15,846 nucleotides of DNA from an uncultured Methylococcaceae bacterium (GTDB lineage: Bacteria > Pseudomonadota > Gammaproteobacteria > Methylococcales > Methylomonadaceae), in contig CAIUYS010000306.1 in assembly GCA_903903365.1 (NCBI GenBank), positions 1 to 15,846 on the forward strand, read 5' to 3'. The notes beneath the pieces are model-generated. The model had not been told where the DNA came from, ran no database searches, and worked only from the letters and a program-made list of their open reading frames with translations. Every line of letters starts with the position of its first letter. Position 1 is the stretch's first letter. The position numbers were made by a program, and so were the translations under genes. Shown one piece after another: positions 1-7,769 of the stretch.

Positions 1-689
1 TACTTTCGCTTGTACTTCCTTAACCAAAAGCCAGTACGCAAATTTTGGCGTACTAAACCGTTCCTTTGAAATGTTCCCCAACTGGGCATACACAATCGGC
101 AAATCAGGTATGTCCAACGCTTTCCTAAATGCCGCCGCAAAATCGGCAAATCCCTTATCCCATCCCCGCGCAGCCAATTCACTTGATGCATCAGATTCGC
201 CTTGATACCACAGAATCCCTGCGATACGACCATTACGACGAACTTCATTTGCCCGCGCAAGGCAAGAGCCAAATAAAGTATCCCTACCCTTACTTTGGCG
301 CCACATTTCCATGGTCGAACCACCCTTAAGGCATTGTACTAAGCCAATAGCTTGACCAGGCAGTAATCTATGCATACGCGCAACGAATGCTAAGCCTGGG
401 CCCAATCCGGGATTCTCATCAAAAGAGACCATATCAACCTGATTGGTCGGGGGTCATCCAGCGGCTCTCTTGCCAATGACCAGCGCCCCGCATGACTATA
501 ATTCCATACACCTATCACCTCTGCGATCTCATTAGGAATCCCCCCCCTACCAGACATGTTTGATTGCCCTGCCAAGATATATATTGTGAGGTTATTAGGC
601 TCGGCATACCCTTCAGGTATAACCACCAAACTTACAATAGCTATAATAAATCCGATCAATACCTTCCCTTCCCTATAAAAGCATGTCAT
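1..689 (-). pseudogene. SASA-family (sialate O-acetylesterase-like) secreted esterase, frameshifted and cut by the window edge
   Basis: An SGNH-type carbohydrate esterase of the kind that removes O-acetyl groups from glycans. The first frame (689 to about 450) has an N-terminal signal peptide: a hydrophobic stretch at residues 10-24, with likely cleavage after Ala29. Block I AGQSNMSGRG follows, with nucleophile Ser43. That frame then runs into unrelated sequence and stops at 390. In another minus frame, from 453 down to position 1, the homology resumes with TNQVDMVSFDENPGLGPG, then KGGST (about 327-313) and ILWYQGESD (216-190), both typical of SASA proteins. The switch lies at a C5 tract (G5 on the plus strand, 449-453). 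One missing base, or two extra, would explain it. The catalytic Asp/His block lies beyond the window. Family assignment is strong; whether the gene is truly dead or carries a homopolymer sequencing error cannot be told here. It begins 28 nt after the glycosyltransferase and may be the tail of the same operon. Confidence 0.8.
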
Positions 690-716
690 CTAGCTAGCCG
701 TCCCTTAGTAGTTTTC

Positions 717-1574
717 TTAAAATAATGCCGAGAAATACCGTTCAGCAGTGCGCTGCGGATCTTCAAATTTTAATGTTATTTTTCCCATATTAGCTTCTAA
801 CTTCGAAAGCAGAGCCAACCGACTCCAACGTGTAGCATAGGTTCTCTTATCTTGTTCAAGCGTTACATTATTCTCAAGGCGCACTGACTCATCGGCGTCC
901 AGATAATGCTCCACGATAGCACCTGGCGCATCAATTATTTCGTAGCCAGTTTGCCATAGACGTAAACACAGGTCTCCATCCGCTTTATAGAAGGTGTAAC
1001 TGTCTTCATCGACCCAGTTGACCTTTTCTAAGGCTTCACGCAGAAACAAACCGTGATTTACCATAAGCTTACCACCCAAGGTGCGTTGCACGTAATAGTC
1101 ACTCTCACCCGGCCAATTGCGAAAATAGAATGCTACCCCACCCACCGTTTTACCCAGTGTAAGTTGCTCTTCAAATACCGCGATGCCGCGCTCAATTGCG
1201 TTGGGTAACAAAATACAATCATCGCTGATCATGAGGATATATTTTCCCTGAGCAGCCTTGAAACCCAGGTTCATGAAATAGCCCCAACTGCGTTTTTCAA
1301 TGGCTTTGCCGCAGAACTCGCCATGGTTATGCTGAACGATGGTAATAATGTCTTTTTGCTGTAAGAGCCATTCCAATGAGCCATCAGTTGATCCGCCGTC
1401 AATCACTATAATTTCGTGCTTGATGAGGGCAGCGTTTTCCCGAACGCTATTAATGGCATGCCGCAGCAATTGGTCGCGGTTGTAACTACCCAGAACTACA
1501 GAGACAAGGGGGCGATCGGAAGCTTGTCTAACAACAGTTCGTGGTATCAATTTCCTAAGCAGACGATTAAGCAT
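717..1574 (-). CDS. Family 2 glycosyltransferase (GT-A fold)
   Basis: A 285-residue cytoplasmic or membrane-associated inverting glycosyltransferase that moves a sugar from a nucleotide donor to a growing glycan. Residues 23-33 (LVSVVLGSYNR) and 55-66 (IIVIDGGSTDGS) are the standard GT2 nucleotide-binding start. The metal-binding acidic motif is at 116-119 (ISDD) after the usual AAQGKYILM strand. A later EDSYTFYKADGDLCLRLWQTGY segment matches the acceptor-side region of the fold. There are no membrane segments. The length is normal for a single-domain GT2. The ATG overlaps the end of the upstream methyltransferase by 8 nt, which implies coupled translation. Donor and linkage cannot be read from sequence. 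It is the only recognisable glycosyltransferase in the window, so the rest of the chain assembly must lie to the left of the window or elsewhere. Confidence 0.9.
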   Translation of the reverse strand: MLNRLLRKLIPRTVVRQASDRPLVSVVLGSYNRDQLLRHAINSVRENAALIKHEIIVIDGGSTDGSLEWLLQQKDIITIVQHNHGEFCGKAIEKRSWGYFMNLGFKAAQGKYILMISDDCILLPNAIERGIAVFEEQLTLGKTVGGVAFYFRNWPGESDYYVQRTLGGKLMVNHGLFLREALEKVNWVDEDSYTFYKADGDLCLRLWQTGYEIIDAPGAIVEHYLDADESVRLENNVTLEQDKRTYATRWSRLALLSKLEANMGKITLKFEDPQRTAERYFSALF

Positions 1575-2445
1575 GTTTTACAAATTCCAAGCAGGCAACA
1601 GCACGCGCTGCTGCTGCCAGATCCAAGGCAGGGGCTGTAGCCGAATGCACGTCGAAATACTCGCTGTCAGCGCATGCAGTTTCGTCCGAGAGTGTCCAGC
1701 CATCGAGACCGTACTTGTAAAAAATCGTGGCTTTGAGATCGGGACCAAAAGCACGAATTGCCTGCTGGAGTCGATGACTATCAAACTGATACAGCCACCC
1801 CAGATTCTGCGGTTTACCAAAGGGAACCGTCATTAAGAAACGACCACCTGGTTTTAAAATGCGATGAAATTCTTTGATGACTCTCAAGTAGTCTTCCGGC
1901 TGTGACTCGTTGTCCTGATTATCCTGCGTATATAGCTTCGCATTGTCCATGCCGATATGCTCCAGGGTACTGACACTGACAATTAGATCGAAAATGCCAT
2001 CCCGAAAAAGGGTCTCCCGAAGATCTCCAAACAGGTATGAGACGTTCTGGCGTTTCGCCATTGTGCTTTCGGGCGCCAAAGTCAGAATCACAAGCTGCTT
2101 GTCTGAAAGCTGAGGTGCATCCAACAGAAATGGATAATTCAGCACTGAGCCACCATCCAACACCAACCCGCTATCATTTGACATCCGGGAAAACAGCCAA
2201 GGGTACTCGACAATTCTCTCGTCTATCCCGACGCCGTAGCCCTGCGGTAAGGGTGCTTCCCGTTTAAAGATATCCAGTAATGGCAAATCGGTCGGAATAT
2301 CTTTTAGAATATTGTAGCGGTACTGCTTGTAGCCTGGCGACCAAGGAATTCTACCAGCTTTCATGTATTGCTTAATATCGGAGGATGAGGATTTAACGGA
2401 TTTTTTCAGTAACCGGGTGATCTGCATTTTCAATGTATTAATCAT
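1567..2445 (-). CDS. Class I SAM-dependent methyltransferase (Methyltransf_11-like)
   Basis: A predicted S-adenosylmethionine methyltransferase, 292 residues from the start chosen here. The SAM-binding strand is GLVLDGGS (ending about residue 100). The core motif FDLIVSVSTLEHIGMDN follows near 152-168, and the post-motif helix and strand ILKPGGRFLMTVPFG near 196-210. This is the layout of small-molecule and glycan methyltransferases. I chose the ATG at 2445 because GGAG lies 10 nt upstream and the codon begins 2 nt after the preceding stop. An in-frame ATG at 2463 would add six residues and overlap the upstream gene by 16 nt. Together with the next methyltransferase and Wzt it may modify the glycan, possibly at its non-reducing end. 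The acceptor is unknown. Confidence 0.85.
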   Translation of the reverse strand: MINTLKMQITRLLKKSVKSSSSDIKQYMKAGRIPWSPGYKQYRYNILKDIPTDLPLLDIFKREAPLPQGYGVGIDERIVEYPWLFSRMSNDSGLVLDGGSVLNYPFLLDAPQLSDKQLVILTLAPESTMAKRQNVSYLFGDLRETLFRDGIFDLIVSVSTLEHIGMDNAKLYTQDNQDNESQPEDYLRVIKEFHRILKPGGRFLMTVPFGKPQNLGWLYQFDSHRLQQAIRAFGPDLKATIFYKYGLDGWTLSDETACADSEYFDVHSATAPALDLAAAARAVACLEFVKHA

Positions 2446-2447
2446 AC

Positions 2448-3479
2448 TTAGTCTTCTCCGCATTCTTGTTCTTCCAGGCTTGCATCCATGGGCGTAAGCT
2501 GGTGTATTTCTGAATTAACTCCGCCCACATACACAGCAAGACACGTCTTGCGCAATTGGAACAGTGGCCGCTCTTGTGAAAATTGCGCAAGATATTTCAG
2601 TACTCCAGGACTCTTTGCTGCGTAATCATGCCACACGATGGTTCCTCCGGGCTTAAGCAATTGTAGTGCTTTTTCAGTATCGTTTTTGACGCCCTCGTAA
2701 GAATGGTCGCCATCGATAAAAATGTAATCCATTGATTCCCGGTAAGGGCTTGTATCGAAAGTACGGGAATCACAAAATATCTGGGTAATGCGTTCGCGGT
2801 CGGGCGAGTTGGCGATGTACATGCCGATATATGGTGCGTAGCGGGGATCATCTTCTAGTGGAAGATTCAACGTGTAAATTTGGGCATCTTTGCAGACCGA
2901 GGCCAAGCCGCAAGTTGTCTGACCGCGATAGGTCCCGAATTCAAATATTTTTTTTGCGTTGCTGACGCTCGCCATCCCGCAGACATAGATCATATCTGTA
3001 TGGTTTGCGTGATGCGACTCTTGGTGAATTACTCCTATTGGAATAGAAATTGTACCTAGCAGCGGGAACAACTGAGTCGGGTATACCTCTCGAATTTGGC
3101 TCTTACTTGAGGTAATATTCAGCATCATTTCCTGCTCCCAACTCGAAAGAGTTTTCTCGAATACATCGAGGAGTTTGCCGCTGGTCAGGAGCAGGTCAAG
3201 TTCGTCGTGAAAATCATTAGGTCGATTTTTGAGCCATCGAGCAAGCTTCAGGAATAAAATCGTTTTTGTTCCGGATGCCATCTGATCTAGTAAAGTTTCA
3301 AAGTAACCAGATAAATCTTTTTGCTGATCCAGAATTGAAGCCAAACGTGTAACTAAAGCAATAGTTCTTATTGCATTTAATTTTTTACTAATCGGCTGTA
3401 TAGTGTCGCCAAATATGTTTGAGTTATTTGTTACTTTAGTCATTGAATTCAATAATTTAAAATTGAGTAATTTATTCAT
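2448..3479 (-). CDS. Class I SAM-dependent methyltransferase (Methyltransf_24 / CmcI-like)
   Basis: A 343-residue protein whose C-terminal two thirds form a class I methyltransferase of the type seen in polysaccharide and antibiotic clusters. The SAM motif is IFEFGTYRGQTT (residues about 178-189). MDYIFIDGDHSYEGVKND (about 250-267) is the acidic, histidine-bearing motif typical of Methyltransf_24, and GGTIVWHDY (about 278-286) ends the core. The first 150 residues are not recognised and are lysine- and leucine-rich. The start is uncertain. ATG 3479 overlaps the upstream stop by 8 nt, like other junctions here; ATG 3494 would overlap by 23 nt and ATG 3443 would leave a gap. None has a clear ribosome site. 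The 5' part of the gene is markedly AT-rich. The methyl acceptor is probably a sugar hydroxyl, by context only. Confidence 0.85.
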   Translation of the reverse strand: MNKLLNFKLLNSMTKVTNNSNIFGDTIQPISKKLNAIRTIALVTRLASILDQQKDLSGYFETLLDQMASGTKTILFLKLARWLKNRPNDFHDELDLLLTSGKLLDVFEKTLSSWEQEMMLNITSSKSQIREVYPTQLFPLLGTISIPIGVIHQESHHANHTDMIYVCGMASVSNAKKIFEFGTYRGQTTCGLASVCKDAQIYTLNLPLEDDPRYAPYIGMYIANSPDRERITQIFCDSRTFDTSPYRESMDYIFIDGDHSYEGVKNDTEKALQLLKPGGTIVWHDYAAKSPGVLKYLAQFSQERPLFQLRKTCLAVYVGGVNSEIHQLTPMDASLEEQECGED

Positions 3480-4569
3480 AAGAAACAGCACCATTTTTAA
3501 TCAAAGCTCGTTCTGCTTCTACAATCTGTTGAGCGATAAAATCCCTTCCCTCGAAACGGAGATGCTCTGTGGCGTTGTGTAAAGTAAAAAATACATTTCG
3601 GGTAAACCGGAATGCGAAATCATCAAACCGAAACATAAAAGTATCATTATCTGTGGATACCGCAGACAACGTGTACTTTACCTCCCGTTGTATTATAGAA
3701 ATGTTCTTTTTGACGACGTTTATAAATATATCACCGCAATACTCTATGCCCGCCTCATAATTAATCGGTGTAATATAACAATATACCGCTACACCATGCT
3801 CATTCAAAAGCCTTATAATTTGTTTAAGACTTTTAAGCTTACGGTGCTCAGAATACATTGAATACATATAATGATATTGGAAGATCGTCTTGAGTCTATC
3901 CTTCCATGCTTCTGAATCAATTGCGGGGCTTTCTCCAAGAATGTCAAGGAAGTCACCCAGTGTAATTGTTTCTTCACCATCCAATTCCAACGGCACCAAA
4001 CGTCCTTCCGATTCTAAAGATGGCTTTGTATCATGCAATCTATAATCTGGCCGTTTAAAATCGAAAGAAGAAAGCAACTCTATTTCAGAGTAGAATTGAT
4101 AAAGTGGGTTTAAATCCCAGGTTGGAGAAAAAGAGCGAAGATTAATTGGCAATATTGCAATGCGCGGACGGGTACGCAGTGTTGCCAGCACTTCACTAAA
4201 CTTTTCGAACATACCTAAGTGATAACCACTACCAGATACCAGGCACATACTGTTTTTATAATAAGCACCAAGAATTTCAGCTAGGGGTTGTGGTGCCTGA
4301 TCATCAGTCGCCGCTCGGAGATAAACTGAGTCCCCAAAGGCTAGTAGCCGTGGAGGGCTATCTTTCGAGTAGGCCTCAACATAGCCCTTTAATACTTGAT
4401 ATTCTAGGACTTTCTGCGAGTCTTTCATCGATGATAGCGTTACCAGCTGTTTCTGGCTACTCTGTTTAATGCGATGTGTAATTGCTCTGCGCAGGTTTAA
4501 TTTATCTGCGACGCACATTGCAGTATCTTTAAAGTGTCTAAAAAGGTGTAAAAAGTGAGCTATGATCAT
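3472..4569 (-). CDS. SGNH/GDSL hydrolase-like protein of polysaccharide clusters
   Basis: A 365-residue protein with the block layout of SGNH hydrolases or acyltransferases: LLAFGDSV with Ser81, SGSG with Gly114, PINLRSFSPTWD with Asn143, and EHLRFEGRDFIAQQI with His336. The residue three before the His, usually Asp, is Ala here, and a Glu precedes the His directly, so catalysis is not assured. No signal peptide or clear membrane segment is seen, so it is probably cytoplasmic. The N-terminal 55 residues are basic and unassigned. ATG 4569 begins 8 nt after wzt ends. An in-frame GTG at 4605 would add 12 residues but overlap wzt by 28 nt without a ribosome site. The gene is AT-rich compared with wzm, wzt and gmd. 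Its place between the exporter and two methyltransferases suggests it alters acyl groups on the glycan; this is inference. Confidence 0.65.
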   Translation of the reverse strand: MIIAHFLHLFRHFKDTAMCVADKLNLRRAITHRIKQSSQKQLVTLSSMKDSQKVLEYQVLKGYVEAYSKDSPPRLLAFGDSVYLRAATDDQAPQPLAEILGAYYKNSMCLVSGSGYHLGMFEKFSEVLATLRTRPRIAILPINLRSFSPTWDLNPLYQFYSEIELLSSFDFKRPDYRLHDTKPSLESEGRLVPLELDGEETITLGDFLDILGESPAIDSEAWKDRLKTIFQYHYMYSMYSEHRKLKSLKQIIRLLNEHGVAVYCYITPINYEAGIEYCGDIFINVVKKNISIIQREVKYTLSAVSTDNDTFMFRFDDFAFRFTRNVFFTLHNATEHLRFEGRDFIAQQIVEAERALIKNGAVSYE

Positions 4570-4577
4570 ATTCCTAA

Positions 4578-5855
4578 TTAGCTTTTCAAGCCGCTCAGTG
4601 TCCACGAAAAGTCGACACAGATTTCACCAAAGGAGCGCAAAGGAAGGTTGCCAGTGCCGTAGTAATCACCATCCAGCACCGTGAGGGTCGTTATGTCGAG
4701 CACCTTGTCAACAAGCTGACGATCAATAAGAAGCCCCGCCGCAAGGTAGTAGGTTCCGGGTACGAGCGGTAGTCGCTTGACATGACACACTAACGTTCCT
4801 TCTGGTGAAAGGTCGGTTAAATCGACCGCGAGAACCTCGCTAGGGCAACCAAACAATCTTTGCCGTTTGTCGTTTTCAACTACCACGTTAATATAAACAT
4901 CACTCACTTCTCTATATCGCGCTTTATCAAATTTGTAATCGAAGGCAAAGTAGATTTCATCGCCAGTTTTTACGCTTGATGTTGGATATTTATTTTCATC
5001 CAAGACCTGCAAACGCGTAAGCCTCGCCATTCCAGTTCCATCGCGGTCGGTTCGATCGCTTAGATTCGCGGATTGCTGAGGAGCCAAATCGTTTTGATAT
5101 AGAGTAATACCTTCTATGACATTGCCCGCGTAGCGGATTTTGCCTTGGTCTATCCAAAGTAGGTGATCACAAAAACGTGCGATGTCCCCCATGCTATGGG
5201 AAACAAAAATAATCGTGCGACCTTCCGATGCCAAATTTTCCACTCGCTGCAAACATTTCTTCTGGAATGAAAGATCGCCTACTGCCAAGACTTCATCCAT
5301 CAGTAATATGTCCGGGTCGAGGTGTGCTGCTACGGAAAAAGCCAGTCGCATATACATACCGCTTGAGTAATGCTTCACAGGCATGTCCAAAAATTCTCCC
5401 ACGCCAGAAAAAACGACGATTTCATCAAAAATGGCATCGATCTCATTTTTGTCCAGCCCGTGCAATGAGGCATTGAGATAGATATTTTCCCGCCCACTCT
5501 GATTCATGTTGAAGCCGGTCCCCACTTCAAGCAGAGAGGTTACGCGACCGCGAATTCGTACTTCACCTTCGGTAGGATAAACCAGTCTAGACAGTATCTT
5601 GAGAAGGGTGGATTTTCCAGCGCCATTTCTACCAATAATTCCAATACGTTGACCTCGTTTAACATCAAAGTTTATATCTTTGAGCGCCCAGAATTCATTT
5701 TCAGGCTTTATTGATGGTAATACTGATCGCCCTCGCAGTCGCCTGCCAAGATTGCTCAAATAAATAGGAATTGCTCGCAAAAATGACCATGACTTACCGT
5801 CAGTTCTTGAATACCTTTTGGAAATTCCTTTTACACTGATTACGACCGGATTCAT
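4578..5855 (-). CDS. wzt: Wzt-type ABC transporter ATPase with C-terminal glycan-binding extension
   Basis: The nucleotide-binding subunit of an ABC exporter that carries a lipid-linked polysaccharide across the inner membrane (425 residues). Walker A GRNGAGKS lies at about 75-82, the signature YSSGMYMRLAF at about 163-173, Walker B ILLMDE at about 183-188, and the switch His at about 220 (VSHS). Residues from about 270 to 420 form an extra domain with features of Wzt_C, including GDEIYFAFDYKFD and LPLVPGTYYLAAGL. That domain is known to recognise the modified end of the exported chain in some O-antigen systems. I use the ATG at 5855, which shares its A with the wzm stop (TGATG). A GTG directly before it (5858) is the alternative. 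The methyltransferases next door fit end-modification-dependent export. Confidence 0.95.
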   Translation of the reverse strand: MNPVVISVKGISKRYSRTDGKSWSFLRAIPIYLSNLGRRLRGRSVLPSIKPENEFWALKDINFDVKRGQRIGIIGRNGAGKSTLLKILSRLVYPTEGEVRIRGRVTSLLEVGTGFNMNQSGRENIYLNASLHGLDKNEIDAIFDEIVVFSGVGEFLDMPVKHYSSGMYMRLAFSVAAHLDPDILLMDEVLAVGDLSFQKKCLQRVENLASEGRTIIFVSHSMGDIARFCDHLLWIDQGKIRYAGNVIEGITLYQNDLAPQQSANLSDRTDRDGTGMARLTRLQVLDENKYPTSSVKTGDEIYFAFDYKFDKARYREVSDVYINVVVENDKRQRLFGCPSEVLAVDLTDLSPEGTLVCHVKRLPLVPGTYYLAAGLLIDRQLVDKVLDITTLTVLDGDYYGTGNLPLRSFGEICVDFSWTLSGLKS

Positions 5856-6697
5856 CACAGTTTATCCACAAAGGTTGCTTCTGCGTGACGAAATGCCAGT
5901 ACACCAATTAAGACTATTGCGACAGAAACAATGAGTGAATAGGCCCATTGAAGTATAGGGAAAGCATTACCGTCAAACAAACAAGCACGCCAAGCCATCA
6001 TCGTACCTGCCATCGGGTTCATCATAAGAACGGGCCTCGCCCACTCCGGCACCATTTCCGGCACAAAAAACACGCACGAGACAAACAATCCAATGTACAT
6101 CATAAAGGAGAGAAACTGTTCCAGATCTCTGTTGTTGATGGTCAATGCCGCAAATAATGTGCCTATGCCAAAAATCAACGCCATGCACTGCAGAAGGACA
6201 ACCGGTAACAGCAGGATAGTCCAGCCAGGTAAAGTTCGATGCCAAGCCATCATTATTAGCAGCGGTATAGCCGCTATACCCAGTCCAATAAGGTTGCTAA
6301 GGATAGGCACCATGGGTGTAATCAGTCGAGGAAAATAAATTTTACTGATTATTGCTGCATCCTTTCTGACCGACCCCGCCGTTTGCATGGTTGTATCGGT
6401 AAAATAATACCAAAATATTAGACCACTGTAGATAAACATAAGATACGGTGCATGAACATAAGTATTGGCACCTGAAAATTTCTTAAAGAGCGTAAATATA
6501 ATAGCGACGGACAATGGTCGTATAAGCGCCCATACGATTCCAAAGTGCATTTCCTCAAATTGCGATTTTATATCCCGCCGAACAAGGCTCATCAACATGT
6601 GCCTATAACGGTAGTACTCACTTGGGTCAAACGTCCCAAAAGCGCTTGGTGGGCAGATAACAAGCTCTTTTTCTAGCAGTGGCGTCGTGTCTTTCAT
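5855..6697 (-). CDS. wzm: Wzm-type ABC-2 polysaccharide export permease
   Basis: The 280-residue membrane subunit that pairs with Wzt. After a cytoplasmic stretch of about 50 residues there are roughly six hydrophobic segments (about 53-72, 84-100, 127-151, 159-186, 196-213, 250-268). Family motifs seen are KIYFPRLITP (about 119-128), the NNRDLEQFLSF loop (about 188-198), MNPM (about 226-229) and the terminal FRHAEATFVDKL. The start is the ATG at 6697, which forms an ATGA overlap with the gmd stop and gives the usual family length. The open frame extends upstream to 6787, but that part only re-reads gmd. The partner wzt follows with a 1-nt overlap. Confidence 0.95.
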   Translation of the reverse strand: MKDTTPLLEKELVICPPSAFGTFDPSEYYRYRHMLMSLVRRDIKSQFEEMHFGIVWALIRPLSVAIIFTLFKKFSGANTYVHAPYLMFIYSGLIFWYYFTDTTMQTAGSVRKDAAIISKIYFPRLITPMVPILSNLIGLGIAAIPLLIMMAWHRTLPGWTILLLPVVLLQCMALIFGIGTLFAALTINNRDLEQFLSFMMYIGLFVSCVFFVPEMVPEWARPVLMMNPMAGTMMAWRACLFDGNAFPILQWAYSLIVSVAIVLIGVLAFRHAEATFVDKL

Positions 6698-7683
6698 TTT
6701 TTTGCTTCCAAACAGTCGGGTTGTTGCTCTAATTGATTCTGCACCAGTAAACTTACTATCTCGGCCAATCGCTTTGAAGCACGCCACCCTAGAATGTCTT
6801 CGGCTCGACGCGGATTAGCTCGTCCTTCTGCTATATCAGAGGGTCTTAGTAAGGCTGTATCTGTCAAGACATGATCTTGCCAATCAAGATTTAGTACGCC
6901 GAACACCATCGCCACAAACTCGCGCAAGCTGTGACTTTCTCCGGTGGCAATCACTAAATCCTCCGGCGATTCCTGCTGCAGCATCCGCCACATGGCATCC
7001 ACATATTCCGGTGCCCAACCCCAATCACGAACCACCTCAATATTCCCTAATCGTAACTTTTCCGAGGAGCCAATAGCGATACGACAGGCTGATGCAACAA
7101 TTTTTTTAGTAACAAACCGTTCAGGACGTAATGGCGATTCGTGATTGAACAAAATCCCTGTACAAGCGTAAAGCCCATAGGCATCCCGATAGCTCGCCAC
7201 TTCCCAGTGAGCTGCCGCTTTTGCTACTGCATAAGGACTTCTCGGATGGAACGGAGTATTTTCGTCGGCGGATAAGGAACCGGTATTTCCAAAGCATTCA
7301 CTGGAGCCTGCGTTGTAGAGTCTTGCCGACGATCTTAAAAAACGAAGGCCTTCCAGCAGGTTTAGGGTACCGACGGCGATGCTTTCCATAGTCTCGACGG
7401 GCTGTTCAAAGGAAAGTCCAACTGAACTTTGGCCTGCCAGATTGTAAATTTCATCCGGCTCAATTTTGGAAATTACTTGCAGTACACTCCGAAAGTCATT
7501 GTGGGCCATCGATTCACACGACACCTTGTCCCGAATTTTTAGCACCTTAAGCGTGTTAAAAGATGCGGTCTGAGCATCACGTGACGTACCGAAAACCTGA
7601 TACCCTTTGGAAAGAAGAAAGTCGGCCAAATAGGCGCCATCCTGGCCGGTCACGCCACAAATCAGTGCTTTTTTTGTAACCAT
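6694..7683 (-). CDS. gmd: GDP-mannose 4,6-dehydratase
   Basis: An extended-SDR enzyme (329 residues) that converts GDP-D-mannose to GDP-4-keto-6-deoxy-D-mannose, the precursor of GDP-fucose, GDP-rhamnose, perosamine and related sugars. The NADP-binding start is GVTGQDGAYL (10-19). AGSSECFG holds the Ser127/Glu129 positions, SPYAVAK holds Tyr151 and Lys155, and NHESPLRPERFVTKK plus RLGNIEVVRDWGWAPEYVDAMW are hallmarks of GMD. It is about 40 residues shorter than many GMDs. No fcl, rmd or perosamine aminotransferase is in the window, so the 4-keto product must be used by an enzyme elsewhere or by an unrecognised one here. It follows an 86-nt gap after the transketolase; GAGG lies 11 nt before the ATG. 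It leads the second set of packed genes. Confidence 0.92.
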   Translation of the reverse strand: MVTKKALICGVTGQDGAYLADFLLSKGYQVFGTSRDAQTASFNTLKVLKIRDKVSCESMAHNDFRSVLQVISKIEPDEIYNLAGQSSVGLSFEQPVETMESIAVGTLNLLEGLRFLRSSARLYNAGSSECFGNTGSLSADENTPFHPRSPYAVAKAAAHWEVASYRDAYGLYACTGILFNHESPLRPERFVTKKIVASACRIAIGSSEKLRLGNIEVVRDWGWAPEYVDAMWRMLQQESPEDLVIATGESHSLREFVAMVFGVLNLDWQDHVLTDTALLRPSDIAEGRANPRRAEDILGWRASKRLAEIVSLLVQNQLEQQPDCLEAKK

Positions 7684-7769
7684 TAATTGTAAGACCTCAT
7701 ATATTCTCTAATAAGCAAATTTTCACTGGTTACCCACTGTGTTTCAATTAAGGGCACTATTCCAAAATA

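Noticed and set aside
6698..6787. 30-residue N-terminal extension of Wzm
   Set aside because: It re-reads the end of gmd; ATG 6697 gives the family length and an ATGA overlap.
7684..7769. Terminator or internal promoter between transketolase and gmd
   Set aside because: No hairpin with a T tract and no convincing -35/-10 pair; only a GAGG ribosome site for gmd is visible.
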